From Narthecium ossifragum (taxonomy: Eukaryota > Streptophyta > Magnoliopsida > Dioscoreales > Nartheciaceae), in NCBI GenBank assembly GCA_963920575.1, contig OY986966.1, positions 20,593,656 through 20,657,655 of the forward strand: a stretch of 64,000 nt of DNA. Reading direction: 5' to 3'. The position numbers were made by a program, and so were the translations under genes. This document shows positions 38,102-49,847 of this stretch, one piece after another. Within the stretch, counting starts at the first letter, position 1. Every line of letters begins with the position of its first letter. The notes beneath the pieces are model-generated. The model saw nothing but the letters and a program-made list of their open reading frames with translations. It was not told where the DNA came from and did not search any database.

Positions 38102-40877
38102 CATCACGAAGAATGGTAAAGGCTTCAAGACATGAATCATCAAAAATAAACGGTGCCTCCTTTGCAAGCAAGGTACATAAAGGCCGTGAGATTTTACTAA
38201 AATCTTTGATAAAACATCGGTAAAAACCCGCATGGCCTAAAAAAGAACGAATTTGTCGAACCGACGAAGGAGGTGGAAGTTTTGAAATGATTTCAAGTTT
38301 AGCTTTATCGACTTCAATTCCTCTTTTAGAAATCACATGTCCCAAGACAATACCCTCTTGGACCATAAAGTGGCTTTTCTCCCAACTTAAAACTAAGTTG
38401 GTCTCTTCACATCTTTTTAAAACCTTTTTAAGATTTGTCAAGCAAGATTCAAATGTTTGCCCAAAAACGGAGAAGTCATCCATAAAAATCTCTAAAAAAT
38501 GTTCAATCATATCTCCAAAAATTGAAATCATGCATCGTTGGAAGGTTGCCGGTGCGTTACACAAACCAAAAGGCATTCTTCGGTATGAAAAAGTGCCGAA
38601 AGGACATGTAAATGTAGTTTTCTCTTGATCTCTAGGATCAATGGCTATTTGATTATAGCCCGAATATTCATCAAGAAAACAATAGTAACTTTGCCCCGCC
38701 AATCTTTCCAAGATTTGATCAATAAATGGAAGTGGAAAATGATCTTTTCTAGTGAAAGAATTTAATTTTCTATAATCAATACATACTCGCCAACCCGTGG
38801 TTTGACGAGTAGTGATGCTTTCTCCTTTTTCATTTTTTATTACGGTGATGCCCGATTTCTTTGGCACCACTTGAGTAGGACTCACCCATTTTGAATCCGA
38901 AATGGGGTAAATAATACCCGCATCCAAGAGTTTAACCACTTCTTTTAAAACCACTTCTTTCATATTAGGGTTCAACCTTCTTTGAAATTCCCTTACCGTT
39001 TTAGATTCGTTCTCAAGATTAATGCGATGCATACATATGGTAGGATCAATGCCTCTAAGATCAGCGATTGACCACCCAATCGCTCTCTTATGCATGTTAA
39101 GTATTTTCAATAATTCCTCCTCTTGTGAACTTGACAAAGATGAAGAAATGATTACCGGTAGGGTGGAGTTAGATCCAAGAAATGCATATTTGAGGTTCGA
39201 AGGAAGACTCTTGAACTCTAGAATTGGAGGTTGTACAAGTGAGGGAAGCGAAGGAATAGACGATGTGGTAGGCAATGGTTCAAAATAAGGCTTTCTCATT
39301 GAAACTTCACATATATCATCGCATAAATCCATTTCAACCATAGAATTATCAACTCCATCACACAAGGTCAAGCCATTATCAATCATCGTTGTCAAATCCT
39401 CACACAAACATTCATCCAATTTCTCCTTTTCAAACATAGTGGATATTACTTCATCCACATCATCACCAAAACAATCATTATCATTATCATTATCACAATC
39501 AACCATAAAACACTCATTATCACTAGATGGGAATTTAGAAGCATGGAAAATATTCAATCTCATTTCCATATTCCCAAACGTGACGGTCATCACTCCATTC
39601 CTACAATTAATCAATGCATTAGCCGTAGCTAAGAATGGGCGACCTAAAATGATTGGTACCGTTTTCTTAAGTTTCATTCCGGGTTCCATATCAAGAACAA
39701 CAAAATCTACTGAAAAAACGGCTTGTTCGACCTTAACCAACACATCTTCAACTATGCCCCTAGGTTTTTTAATGGACCTATCGGCAAGTTGAAGTGTCAT
39801 TGCCGTTGGTTGTAGTTCCCCAATCCCATATTCACAATATAGAGAATAGGGTAAAAGATTTACACTTGCTCCTAAATCAAGTAATGCATTTTCAATCAAT
39901 TTATCTCCTATAATGCATGAAATAGTTGGTGTTCCGGGATCCTTGAGTTTAGGAGGTGTATCAAATTTGAGAACTGAACTTACTTGTTCGGTTAAAAGAA
40001 TCTTCTTAGACACATGAGACCGAGTTTGGCGTTTATGTGTGCAAAGTTCTTTAAGAAATTTAGCGTATGATGGTATTTGTTTAATAGCATCAATTAGAGG
40101 AAGATTAATTTGAACCTTCTTAAAGATTTCCATCATGTCCTCTAGCTTTTGACTCTTGAAAGGAGGTGATGAAGGATTGATTAGAGCCGATGGAAATGGA
40201 GCTTTTGGAATGTAATTTTTAATAGATGGTTCATTTTCCATTAGTGGTGAATCAATAGGCTTCGATGACAACTCATGACTCGATGATGGTTTATGAGATG
40301 CATGAGATGTATGAGAATCATGAACAATATGTGACGATGGAGATGCATGTTCATGTTCCACTTCCTTAGGCATTTCAACATTGTTATAAGTCTTTCCACT
40401 TCTAAGAGAGGTTACCGCTTGTACCTCTTCATGGGTAGACTCAACACAATGTTGTCCTTTAGGGTTCATAATAGGTTGACTTGGAAGTCTACCTTCTTCT
40501 CTCCTTACTAAAGAGTTAGCAATTTGACCCATTTGCATTTCAAGTTTAGAAATAGATTGAGAATGAGAATGCAATAATTGGGTACTTGATTCAAAAGAAT
40601 CCAATCCTTTAAGAAGTTTTTCTTCAAGAGAAACATTTTTAGGTGCTTGTGTAGCTTGCGGAGGTGCTTGATATGTAGGTGGTCGTGGTTGATAATGTGA
40701 TAATGGTTGATAAGATGGTTGACCATAATTTGGTGCATGAGGTGAAGGATAATGTGGTTGAGGTGGTTGTGATTGATAAGGACCTTGATGTTGAGATGGT
40801 GGAGGAAAATGTGGTTTTTGAGGGTAATTTGAATTATTATTATTTATTGGTGGAGGTCTTGGATTATATGGTGGCAT
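38102..40877 (-). pseudogene. Element 1 gag end, protease and reverse transcriptase
   Basis: An open frame of about 930 residues. A proline/glutamine-rich gag C-terminal region comes first, then a protease-like LDLGASVNLLP at about residue 334 (Athila proteases use this form). RT follows with WRVCIDYRKLNSFTRKDHFP, FLDEYSGYNQIAI and the catalytic IFMDDFSVFG near residue 798, then the SVRQIRSFLGHAGFYRCFI connection. The frame runs into the solo LTR at 38096, so the last residues are not retroelement-encoded. An in-frame TAA near 40967 separates it from gag; reading through it gives NPYSNTYNPG, so gag and pol were probably one frame. Confidence 0.9.
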
Positions 40878-40967
40878 TGGTTGTCCGGGATTCCTCCATG
40901 AGAAATTAGGATGATCTCTAAGTCCGGGATTATATGTGTTAGAGTATGGATTACAATTGGGCTTAGA

Positions 40968-42080
40968 TTATCCATATATTGCATTAATATGTTCTTGGAC
41001 AAGTTCGGGATAATCATTGGCTAAGTGACAATCGGTCACATTATGCCCCGGTGTAGAACAAAGAAAACATAACTCCCCCGATGGTGGAGAAGGAGCAAAA
41101 TTCGGCAAAGAAGGAGAAGGAGTAGATGGGTAATTTGGTGATGAAGAATTATTAGGAATTTGATTTAAAGAATAAGCAAGGACTTGATCAAATTTCTTAT
41201 TTAATGCATCAATTTGTTGTGCTACTCGTGTAGCATTGGATAATTCTAGGACTCCCCTAGGATGAGATTGTTCCTTAGTATTATTTTCTATGACATTCCT
41301 AGATGTAAATGCATGATTTTGTGAATTTATAGCAAGTTTACCAAATAATACCCAAGAATCCTCATAGGGATTGGTCATGAATACCCCACCACAAGCCGTA
41401 TCAACATCTTGTTGGTGGCGTAATTTAAGGCCATTATAAAAATAGTCTACAAGAGACCATTTTGGAATTTGGTGATGATGACATTTCCTTAGAAGTTCTC
41501 TAAACCGATCCCAAGCATCATGGAATGGTTCATCATCTAATTGACGAAATGTAGCTATTTGAGTTCTCATGGCATGGGTCTTGGCTATAGGGTAAAATTT
41601 CTCTAATAAAGCACTTTGTAATTGCTCCCATGTAGTAATTGTTTGAGGTTCTAAAGATCCAAGCCAATACTTGGCTTTACCTTTCAAAGTAAATGGAAAC
41701 AATTTTAATTTCATAGCATCTTCGGGTAAATTGGGAATTTTAACCGTAGAACTCTTTTCAAAGAATTCTTCGAGATGAGTATAAGGGTCTTCATTAAGTA
41801 AACCATGAAAATTTGGAAGATATTGAAGAAATTGGGGTTTGAACTCATAATGGGCAGCATGTATAATAGGTTGTTGGATGCCCGACATAGGAGCAAAATT
41901 AGAAGGAACATAATAGTCCTTCATACTCCTACGATCTCCATTAATGGGATCTTGGTTGACACTATCCCCGTTAGGATGATGTCCGTTTTCCATAGCTATA
42001 GATTTTTGTGTGCGCAAAGATGTTCTAGAGTCTAAGTATGCTTGTAAAGTAATATCTAATTCAGGATCACTTTCATTCAT
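40968..42080 (-). CDS. Element 1 Gag (370 aa)
   Basis: A capsid-type retrotransposon gag with GKAKYWLGSLEPQTITTWEQ and DDEPFHDAWDRFRELLRKC. A CCHC zinc knuckle (CFLCSTPGHNVTDC) lies near residues 338-352. The start MNESDPELDI is the first ATG of the frame. It packages element RNA into virus-like particles. The stop right after NAIYG is probably a mutation, since the sense continues into the next ORF. Confidence 0.88.
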   Translation of the reverse strand: MNESDPELDITLQAYLDSRTSLRTQKSIAMENGHHPNGDSVNQDPINGDRRSMKDYYVPSNFAPMSGIQQPIIHAAHYEFKPQFLQYLPNFHGLLNEDPYTHLEEFFEKSSTVKIPNLPEDAMKLKLFPFTLKGKAKYWLGSLEPQTITTWEQLQSALLEKFYPIAKTHAMRTQIATFRQLDDEPFHDAWDRFRELLRKCHHHQIPKWSLVDYFYNGLKLRHQQDVDTACGGVFMTNPYEDSWVLFGKLAINSQNHAFTSRNVIENNTKEQSHPRGVLELSNATRVAQQIDALNKKFDQVLAYSLNQIPNNSSSPNYPSTPSPSLPNFAPSPPSGELCFLCSTPGHNVTDCHLANDYPELVQEHINAIYG

Positions 42081-42304
42081 TCACAAAAGACAACACAAAA
42101 TTAGAGATACTTTACAGTGGGCTGGTCCAAGAACTCTTTGGTCTTGATCCGTAGATGATTTGCTTCGCCGCTCAGAAGTTTCACCTACCAATGCAAAGAA
42201 ATAGCTATGTAAGGAAAATTCTTTTTGTTGTTTTATAATATGAGAAATCAAAAACTAACTAATTGTAAAGAGTTATATCGATTGAGTAATTCAACTAATC
42301 TAAT

Positions 42305-42322
42305 TCCCCGGCAACGGCGCCA
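42305..42322 (-). promoter_or_regulatory. Element 1 primer-binding site
   Basis: The sense strand reads TGGCGCCGTTGCCGGGGA, four bases after the LTR end GGTGAGTCA. It is the tRNA-primer site usual in Athila/Tat elements and is identical in element 2 (49648). Confidence 0.92.
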
Positions 42323-42326
42323 TTTT

Positions 42327-43995
42327 TGACTCACCTTGAAATGTGTCGTTAATTAAATCGAAGGCGGACAAAACAAATCACCGAACTACTAATTAACTAC
42401 AACGTAGTTAATGGGAGTACGGGTCGAATCCTCAAGGAATTGGATGGTCGAATTACAATTACAATATATTCTCTACAATAGTTGAAAACAATTTCATTGA
42501 TTTTAAAGTTGTTTAAACTAAAGTATTCTAGAAGCAATTAACGCTAAGAGATTTATCAAGAAAGAAGTCCTAGGGAATTCTAATCCGAATTAGGTCTAAA
42601 TATTTTCTCTATGAATCAAGATGAATAACATTTAGATGAGATGGTCAAAATTAGGGATTGACGAGCATATGATTAGTATCGCTCATCGCTAATGAGACGT
42701 CGGGTTAGGATCATCTCATCGCGTGAATTACAAGGTGAATGTCCATGATCGAGGCTTTAATCCGATCATAGCTCAACAATCGCCGGCTTAAGGTTCTATT
42801 GTTGGCAAGAGATCAAAGCTTTGTATGACTAAGGTCTTGGATTGAGGTGGATTTAATACCTCAATCCAATCCTCCATCTAAGTCAAGAATGGTAATTAGG
42901 ATAGCTTTGGCTTGGGGTGGTTCTAGCACCTCAAGATCTTATCCTAAGATTAAGAGTTAGCCATGGTTCTAGCATGACCTACTTTTTGAGGGATTTCATC
43001 AAATACCTAGCATGCATCTAATACTCGAACAATTAAATGCAAACATAGATACTCCAAACATTCAAGAGTAGACTTTATTGAAGAAATAAGGAATTGAATC
43101 CGAATTCATACAAATATTCCATCTCACAAACGTTATTACATCAAAGATTACAAGAGAAATCTAAAAGAAACACCTAAAACATCATAGAATTCCCAAGGAT
43201 GAGGAGTTAGCTACTCATCTTGGTTGGACGATCCATGGGGGGAGGGGTTTCACCCATCTTCTCCATTGATCTCCACCTTTTTGAGCTCTAAATCCTTAGG
43301 AATGAGAGGAGAAATCTCAAGAATATAGAGGAGGGAAGAAGGCTGTCAAGAGAGGGAACAAGAGGGAGAAAAAGATCCTCAAATTAGAGCCAAAACCCCT
43401 ATTTATAGACCCCAAGTCGTGGATCCTCGGATTAGATCCGAGCCGTCCATTTATAACCGTCAGCGATCTTGGATCGATTCAATCTCCTAAGTAAGATTGG
43501 ATCGATCCAAGATGAGCAAAAGATCATACTTTTCTGTGGGAAGGAAGTATGGATCGATCCCATTTAAATGTGGATCGATCCAATTTGTACCCAAGAATAA
43601 GTGCTCTTGGGAAAAGAAATATGGATCGATCCCATGACGGTTTGGATCGATCCATTTTGTACCGAGCTCTCTAGGAAAAGATATTTGGATCGATCTATTA
43701 AGAATCCGGATCGATCCAACATTGGATAAAAAATATGGCCTTCTGGAAAAGGATCGGGATCGATCCAAAATGTCCTTGGATCGATCCAAATTTTCCTTGG
43801 ATCGATCCAAATTGTCCGGATCGATCCGAATTAAGCTGAATCTGTATAATTGATGTCTTTTGGTTCGAAATCAATGCAACTCTCTTCGTAAGCTCTTGTA
43901 CCTGAAACCATAAGAAAAGATATTAAAAATGCATTGCTTGAGAGCTAACAAAGCCTAGTTGAATGGGTGAATTATGTATATTTCGTGACTTATCA
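42327..43995 (-). repeat. Element 1 5' LTR (1669 bp)
   Basis: Sense-strand ends are TGATAAGTC and GGTGAGTCA. In sense order it contains the palindrome array (43827-43471), the dyad CTCGGATCTAATCCGAG (43442-43426) and the TATA decamer CTATAAATAG (43408-43399). Confidence 0.93.
43471..43827. promoter_or_regulatory. GGATCGATCC array in 5' LTR U3
   Basis: Exact sites at 43499, 43551, 43572, 43623, 43644, 43708, 43757, 43778, 43799 and 43818; variants at 43471 (GGATCGATTC) and 43687 (GGATCGATCT). Within-pair steps are 21 for 43551/43572, 43623/43644, 43687/43708 and 43757/43778/43799. The final step is 19. The first pair is 28 because of 7 extra bases compared with the 3' LTR. The proximal site is centred about 72 bp upstream of the TATA box. 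Confidence 0.95.
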
Positions 43996-44350
43996 ATTAC
44001 CCAACGCTACAGTCGCCGGAAAAAGGGGGGGGCGTCTCCAGCGACCTTCGTCGGAGAAGATCCAAAAACCTCGAAAAATGCCACGAAAAATGCCCAAAAA
44101 TACATGAAAAAACCCGGAATCAACAAGAAAACTTATCTACACCAAGAAGAAGGAAAAAATCGACGATTACCCAACGCTACAGTCGCTGGAAAAAGGGGAC
44201 GGCGTCGTCCCCGACGTCGTCTCCGGCGACCTTCGCCGGAGAAGATCCAAAAATCCCAAAAAATGTCATGAAAAATACCCAAAAATACATGAAAAAATCC
44301 GAAATCAATAAGGAAGCTTATCTGCACCAAGAAGAAGAAGAAAAATCAAC
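43996..44350. repeat. Tandem repeat of about 170 bp
   Basis: ATTACCCAACGCTACAGTCG starts at 43996 and again at 44166; a partial third start (ATTACCACTC) is near 44352. Units carry CGACCTTCG and CCGGAGAAGATCC. No coding function is seen. Confidence 0.8.
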
Positions 44351-44820
44351 GATTACCACTCAAATCTCGAAAAAATCTGACGAAAACCCATTTTTTTCTT
44401 CTATGTTTTTGTCCGTTTCTTTCTCTCTCAAACTCCTCCTTCTACTAGCTTCTAGTGAGAAATAGTGGGGAGTAGAAGGGGATAAGAAGGTGAAGGAGAT
44501 CTATAAACTTGGCCGGCTTTTGGCCGCAAAATGGCCTATGTCGGAGGTGAAAACTGAGAATTGGCAAAAAAAAAAACCCCTAAAAAACCCATAGTTACAC
44601 GAAAATCCCCATAAATTTACAAAAAGCCCCCTAAAATATGATTTAACCGTGGTTAAGTTACTTAACCTCACGGGAGTTGACGGAAGGGTATATATGTGAT
44701 CACTTAAACTTTTGAGGGGTATATATGAAAATATGAAGAATGTAGGGGTAAATACGTAATTTGAAAGTTTTTTTGAGGATATATATGTAAAAAACCCAAA
44801 AGGTAAACATACGATCACTG
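44351..44820. other. Spacer, no gene seen
   Basis: Non-coding, with several GAGG(G/A)TATATATG-like repeats on both sides of 44700. Possibly decayed transposon DNA. Confidence 0.4.
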
Positions 44821-46923
44821 CTCCTCAAGCATCGCCATACGTCGCCGCACCACTAAACACCTGCCCGGTAGGGGCCACTGAAAAAGAGCTAACGCCTGCA
44901 CCTGTAAAACGCAGCCCGGGTAGGAGTGAGCACTAAGCTCAGTAGAGTTCTAAACTACGATACACAAAAACAAGGGAACACAACAGTGTCGCCCCAAAGC
45001 TAGGCCTAGGTGTGCTACGGGGTCCCATAACCCCACCAATATCTCTAGATATCCAACCATGATCACCCTAACAAACTGGGCCCATCCCGGAAACACCTAG
45101 TATAGCAGAAAGAAGACACTGCTGGGCAGGACAAGTCTCTACTGGGCAGGCACAACCTCTGCCCAAGTATGAAATGATAACACTGGCTGCACCCTCAACA
45201 CCTGGATCGAGGCCGACACGACCTCTAAAATCATCGATCAACATGTATTCAAGTCATCTAAGCCTATCATCGAGATTGACAGAATACTACCATCCAACCT
45301 GGACCACGCTACCCGCCACGGTCCTAGAGTTAAATCCGAACTACCCAAAAGCCTCGGATCGGTGATCAACCCATCGCCCACGCCCTATCCTTATGCATCT
45401 AATACACAAACAAAATCCATGCTATGATCATGCGCATGTAGGAAATAAGCATGCAACAGTATGATAAAATAACAACCGGATCCAACTGGATTGCTGCAGC
45501 GATACCGACGACCGCTGCCAGCCAATCCGTAGCGGGTCCTAGCATTACGACGGTACCGCGACCGTCAACAGCGAACCCCTGCAACGGGAAGCAACTCCAA
45601 AAACACAGATGAACATATAATATAATATAATATGTTTTAAACATATTATATTATTTAAATCATCAAGATCCCCTAATTAGAGGCTAAGCGACCTCGTCGA
45701 TCCGACATCCAAACGACATTGGATTCGAGATCCAACTTAGACAAACTCAGGAAAACCAACTGGGATCAACATATCCAAAACCGGGAAACATCCGACAGCT
45801 CGATTACCTGGAAAAGACTAATCAAAACCATTAATCTTCACTAATTACCTCTAATTGCTACAACACAGTCCATCCGTAGGAACATCATAACAATTCGTAG
45901 GAAAATCAAACAATTATGAAACTGGTTGCAACTGACAGTAGATCCAAGGATCTCAAACTCTCATGTTCATGATAAATCAAGATCATGCATGTACAGACCA
46001 AAAAACACACCGTAAATCAGCTGTTCTTTAAGAACAGAGAAACCGGAAAAATTCGAGTTTAAACATGCTAAAATCATACTAAAAACTCAATCAAATCTTA
46101 TAAAACTTAAAATAGTAATTAAGCTAACCAAGATGCACACAACAACACCAAGAACACCTAAATCTACCAGCTAGATTAAGAGAAAACCCAAGTTAAACCC
46201 ATGTAGGTAGAAACCTACCGAGCTACGCAAACCTCGGCTGAATCCTCGCTATACGAGCATCAAACCGGCTTCAAACCAAGCCAATGATCTTCCTCTCACT
46301 GCCACGAATCCAACGAGCCCTCAAGCACCCAAAATGATGGTCGGAGGAGGGGGAACGGAAGGGAAGAAGCTGGATGCGGGAAACAGGGGAAACAGAACCG
46401 CCGGAAAGAAGAAGGAAGAAGAAGAAAAAAGAAGAAGGAGGAGGAAGAAGAAGGAAGGAGGAAGAAGAAGGAGGGAGAAGAAGAAGGAAGGAAGAAGAAG
46501 AAGAAGGAAGGAGGAAAGGAGTCGGGGAAGAGAGGAAGGAGGAAGAGGATAAGGGAGAGGAGAGAAGATTTCTCTTCTCACCTCTGACAGCGGAGAGCGA
46601 CGGCCAACGGCGGCGTCCACTCAGAAACCCACCGCCTCAACTTCCTGGCAGAAGAAGATCGATCTCCTTAGCAAGGGAAGATCGATTTCTTTCGCCCAGA
46701 AAGTCAAACTTGGGCTAAAACACAGGCCTAAGCTCAGATCTTCCGATCCCGGGTCCACCTAACCGTTCTAATCAAACACTAACACAAACACGGTCAGTGT
46801 GTGCACACGCGGGTGTGAAACAAACCGACAAGGCATAATTTACCAAACTGCCCTTGCGGTCCACAACGAGCCACATGCCTGACCTAGGCGTTCGACCCAG
46901 GAGTAGAGGGACAGGTCCTCACA
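44821..46923 (-). repeat. Tekay-type chromovirus 3' LTR, left edge uncertain
   Basis: The sense strand starts TGTGAGGACC at 46923 after a degenerate polypurine tract (CCTTTAAGGGTATTAGGA). The downstream GTGAGC...CTCAGTAG region near 44925 matches the solo LTR in element 1. It includes a polypurine stretch (46390-46575) and a paired AGATCGATC site (46659/46682, 23 bp apart). The far end is not defined. Confidence 0.65.
46390..46575 (+). repeat. Long polypurine (GAA/GGA) stretch
   Basis: About 180 bp almost entirely purine on the plus strand. Any ORF here is low complexity and not believed. Confidence 0.9.
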
Positions 46924-46992
46924 TCCTAATACCCTTAAAGGAAATCTCGTCCCGAGATTCGATAAAGGTAGGGCTCGGAAATAACAAAGTAG

Positions 46993-48158
46993 CTACACTA
47001 GAAGACATGACAAGAGGCTACCTCGAGAATGAAACAAGTACGGATACTTCTGCCGCATGCGCGCTTCGCACCCCCAGGTTATCTCCTCGACGCCTCTGTG
47101 CCTCCACAGTACCTTGACCAAGGGAATCGACTTGCCCCGCAAGACTTGATCCCTCCGATCAAATACCCGAACTAGCTGCTCGATGAACATCGTGTTTGTC
47201 TCAAACTCAATGTCATCCACCCTGATGACATGAGACGGGTCCGTTTGATACTTCCTCAACATCGACACGAGGAAAGTCAGATGCACAGCTGACATGTGCT
47301 GAGGAAGATCCAGGCGGTAAGCTACCTCACCAATCCTCTATAGGATGTCAAATGGGCAGAAAAACCTCGGCACCAACTTACCACCCCTGCCAAACATGAC
47401 CGACCCTCTGTATGGTGATGCTCGCAAGAACATTCTGTCAATGACTGCAAACTCCAATGGTCGTCGTCTCTGATCTGCATAACTCTTTTGCCGGCTCTGA
47501 TCTATCATAAGTCTTTGCCTGATCTGCACTAGCCTCTCTGATGACCGTCTGACGATGACTGGACCGGTGAGTAGTGCCTCTCCAACCTCTGTCCATCACA
47601 CTGAGGAACGACACGACCTAGCATACAACGCCTCGAAAGGTGCTACTCCAAGACTGGATAGGTAGCTGTTGTTGTAGGCGAACTCCACCAAGGGAACGTG
47701 CTCCTCCCAGCTGTCTTCGGCATCGAGGACACATTCTCCCAACATGTTCTCTAAGATCTGGATCGTCCGCTCTGACTGACCGTCTATCTGCGGATGAAAT
47801 ACCTTGTTGAAGGTCAGGAGTGTGCCAATTGCCTCTTGAAAGCCTCGCCAAAACCTGTTGGTGAATCTGGGGTCACGGTCTGACACTATAGACACTAGAA
47901 CTCTGTGTAGTCTGACCACCTCTCTGACGTACAAACTGCCCAACTTGTCTGTTGTCCGCATAGGCAGAAAGTACGTCGATTTGGTCAATCAATTAACGAT
48001 GACCCAAATCGCGTCATTCACCCTAGGAGATCTAGGTAGCCCGATCACGAAGTCTATAGTGATGTACTCCCACTTCCACTCAGCTAGTGGAAGGGGCTGA
48101 AGTAACCCTGAAGTTCGCAGGTGCTCTGTCTTGAATTTCTGATAGGTAAGGCAGCGCG
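46993..48158 (-). pseudogene. Tekay integrase and chromodomain remnant
   Basis: In broken frames it encodes LLQPLPLAEWKWEYITIDFV, SIVSDRDPRFTNRFW, FHPQIDGQSERTIQILENML and EFAYNNSYLSSLGVAPFEAL. Further on are LDLPQHMSAVHLTFLVSML and a chromodomain-like LVKVLWRHRGVEEITWG. This order is typical of Tekay/Del chromoviruses. The integrase N-terminus stops at 48158, where element 2 is inserted. Stops at about 47985 and 47590 show it is dead. Confidence 0.88.
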
Positions 48159-48492
48159 TGATGAGTGCATGAAATTGCACTCTGAATATGACTAAGAGCA
48201 GCTTATTTGCTGAATTTTCATAATTTATGTAGATTATTTCGTCCGTATATGTTGCTACACAAAGTTATTTGTATTATGCAGGAAATTGAAGCAAAGATGG
48301 ATTTTTAACATCAAAATTGTACCTTTTCATGAAGAACCAGATGATATTCCATAAATGGTTGGAAAGCTCTTGAAGTCTAGTTTCTGGAGAATTTTACGGT
48401 TCGTGATTCTGAGTTTCCTAGATGAAGTTACGATAATTTTAGTACCAATGACGCAGTCTGGATGGCAAAACAGTAAATACTCAAGAAAGAAA

Positions 48493-48783
48493 GATCAATC
48501 ATTTTTCCTAAAAGGATCGATCCTTTAATGCAGACAAACCTGACAACAAGCATACTTTTCAGATGATCACAGAAGGATCGATCCTCCTTTCACTCGAGAA
48601 TATTGAGCAAATCGTCGAGGAGAATGATCGATCTTTCTCCAATCGAAGGATCCATCTTACTATCCATCCCACTGAGAAGGATCAATCATGCTTCTATAAA
48701 AAAATCGATCTTCCTCGGGCGTAGTCAGAAATTGAAGATTTTGATATCAAAGGATCGATCTTACACTTATGGAAGGATCGATC
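48493..48783. promoter_or_regulatory. Paired GATCGATC array in element 2 LTR
   Basis: TCGA-type cores at 48495 (decayed to TCAA) and 48517, 48628 and 48651 (TCCA), 48682 (TCAA) and 48705, 48755 and 48778. Steps within pairs are 22, 23, 23 and 23 bp. The right LTR keeps intact partners at 54573/54595, 54706/54729, 54760/54783 and 54833/54856. The proximal site is centred 72 bp before the TATA box, as in element 1. Confidence 0.88.
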
Positions 48784-48811
48784 TTACCTTCAAAGTGAAG
48801 AAAATTAACGG

Positions 48812-48856
48812 CTCGGATCTAATCCGAGGATGGAGACACTTTAAGGCTATAAATAG
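48812..48856 (+). promoter_or_regulatory. Conserved dyad and TATA box of Athila LTRs
   Basis: CTCGGATCTAATCCGAG (inverted 7-bp arms) followed 18 bp later by CTATAAATAG. The same two elements in the same order occur at 43442-43399 in element 1 although most of the flanking sequence differs. Confidence 0.85.
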
Positions 48857-49647
48857 GACTCTTTCTAGGGTTCCAAGGGGGCTTTTCTACAGAGCTTTGG
48901 AGGGGAGAAAGACAAGGAAGAGGATGAAGGAATCTCCATCAATGGTCGAGTAATCCGCGGGCATGACGGACGGATGATCTAGCGAGGATTAGGGTTTCTT
49001 CTTCATCATGGTTCATAGTTTTAATATTTATTGTTAAACTCTTTTCTATGTATTGAATATTCAAGGATTGTATCTATTGTTTACCTACTTTATCTCATGA
49101 AATCTTTGCTATGCATTACCGATTATGAGAGTTGGTATTGTGTATTCTTAGAGATATGGTAAGATAGAGTTAGGGCTTTGTCCCGATGAACTTTTGTTAT
49201 ACGTTGCCTGTAGTGACAGCCGGTATCATATATTTTTAGGTTTGGGTTGGATGAAGTTAGAACTATATTAAGGAAGAGTCAATCGTAGGAAGAGACATTT
49301 ATATATTTTGTTAGATTCATAATTCTATATCTTCCGATTAAGGTGATTGGGATGTGAATCCTTTAACTGAGTATTGAATGAACCGTTGGTAGAAGAAGAA
49401 CCTAAGTCCGAGTGAAGTGATTCCCGATGCCTAGCCTTATCTTAAAACCGTGATATCTTTAGTTAACCTTACATTATAATTAAATCCTTTGATCTAATTT
49501 AGTTAATTCTTAAGTTCTCGTTTGCCTTCAATTCATTGTTATTTGCGTTTTGAATGTTTTCTGCTTATCTCTCTATGGGTTTGACCTCTCTTATGTTATG
49601 CTACACTACACCGCTGTGTTATGATACATTTGAGCGATATCAAAAAT

Positions 49648-49665
49648 TGGCGCCGTTGCCGGGGA
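49648..49665 (+). promoter_or_regulatory. Element 2 primer-binding site
   Basis: TGGCGCCGTTGCCGGGGA, just after the LTR. The copy after the right LTR (55726) has one change (GCAGGGG). Confidence 0.92.
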
Positions 49666-49847
49666 GACGGTTCAGAAAAGCTCCAGAATCATCAGATCAC
49701 GATGATTGAAGACATCGAAGGCGGTAACTTTGTTCCCTTTTCTTTGGATTTTTATTTCTTTTTCCTTAGTTTTCTTTATTTTATTTTTATTTTTATTTTG
49801 ATTTTTAGTTTTATTTTTACTTGCTAAAAAAATAGACAAAAAAAAGG

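Larger units (their letters stand above)
28197..43995 (-). mobile_element. Element 1: Athila-type Ty3/gypsy retrotransposon
   Basis: On the minus strand: 5' LTR 43995-42327, primer-binding site, gag, protease-RT, RNase H-integrase, extra 'envelope-like' ORF, polypurine tract, and 3' LTR 29398-28197 (truncated). A solo LTR is inserted in pol. Lineage rests on the TGGCGCCGTTGCCGGGGA primer-binding site, Athila-like RT and protease motifs, and an extra ORF after integrase. Defects are a stop between gag and pol, the solo-LTR insertion, a stop in integrase, a frameshift in the integrase C-terminus and the missing LTR end. It is dead but fairly young: the LTRs differ by only a few percent by eye. 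Confidence 0.9.
48159..49642 (+). repeat. Element 2 left LTR
   Basis: Begins TGATGAGTGCATG and ends GAGCGATATCA. It carries the TCGA-palindrome array (about 48493-48783), the dyad CTCGGATCTAATCCGAG (48812-48828) and CTATAAATAG (48847-48856). Confidence 0.92.

Noticed and set aside
46321..46718. Lys/Arg/Glu-rich and Leu/Ser-rich frames on both strands
   Set aside because: Low-complexity translation of the polypurine stretch.
48603..48953. 116-aa frame in the element 2 LTR, repeated at 54681-55031
   Set aside because: Similarity between copies is due to LTR identity. It overlaps the palindrome array, the dyad and the TATA box and has no protein features. The downstream part could be a short leader ORF, but nothing supports it.
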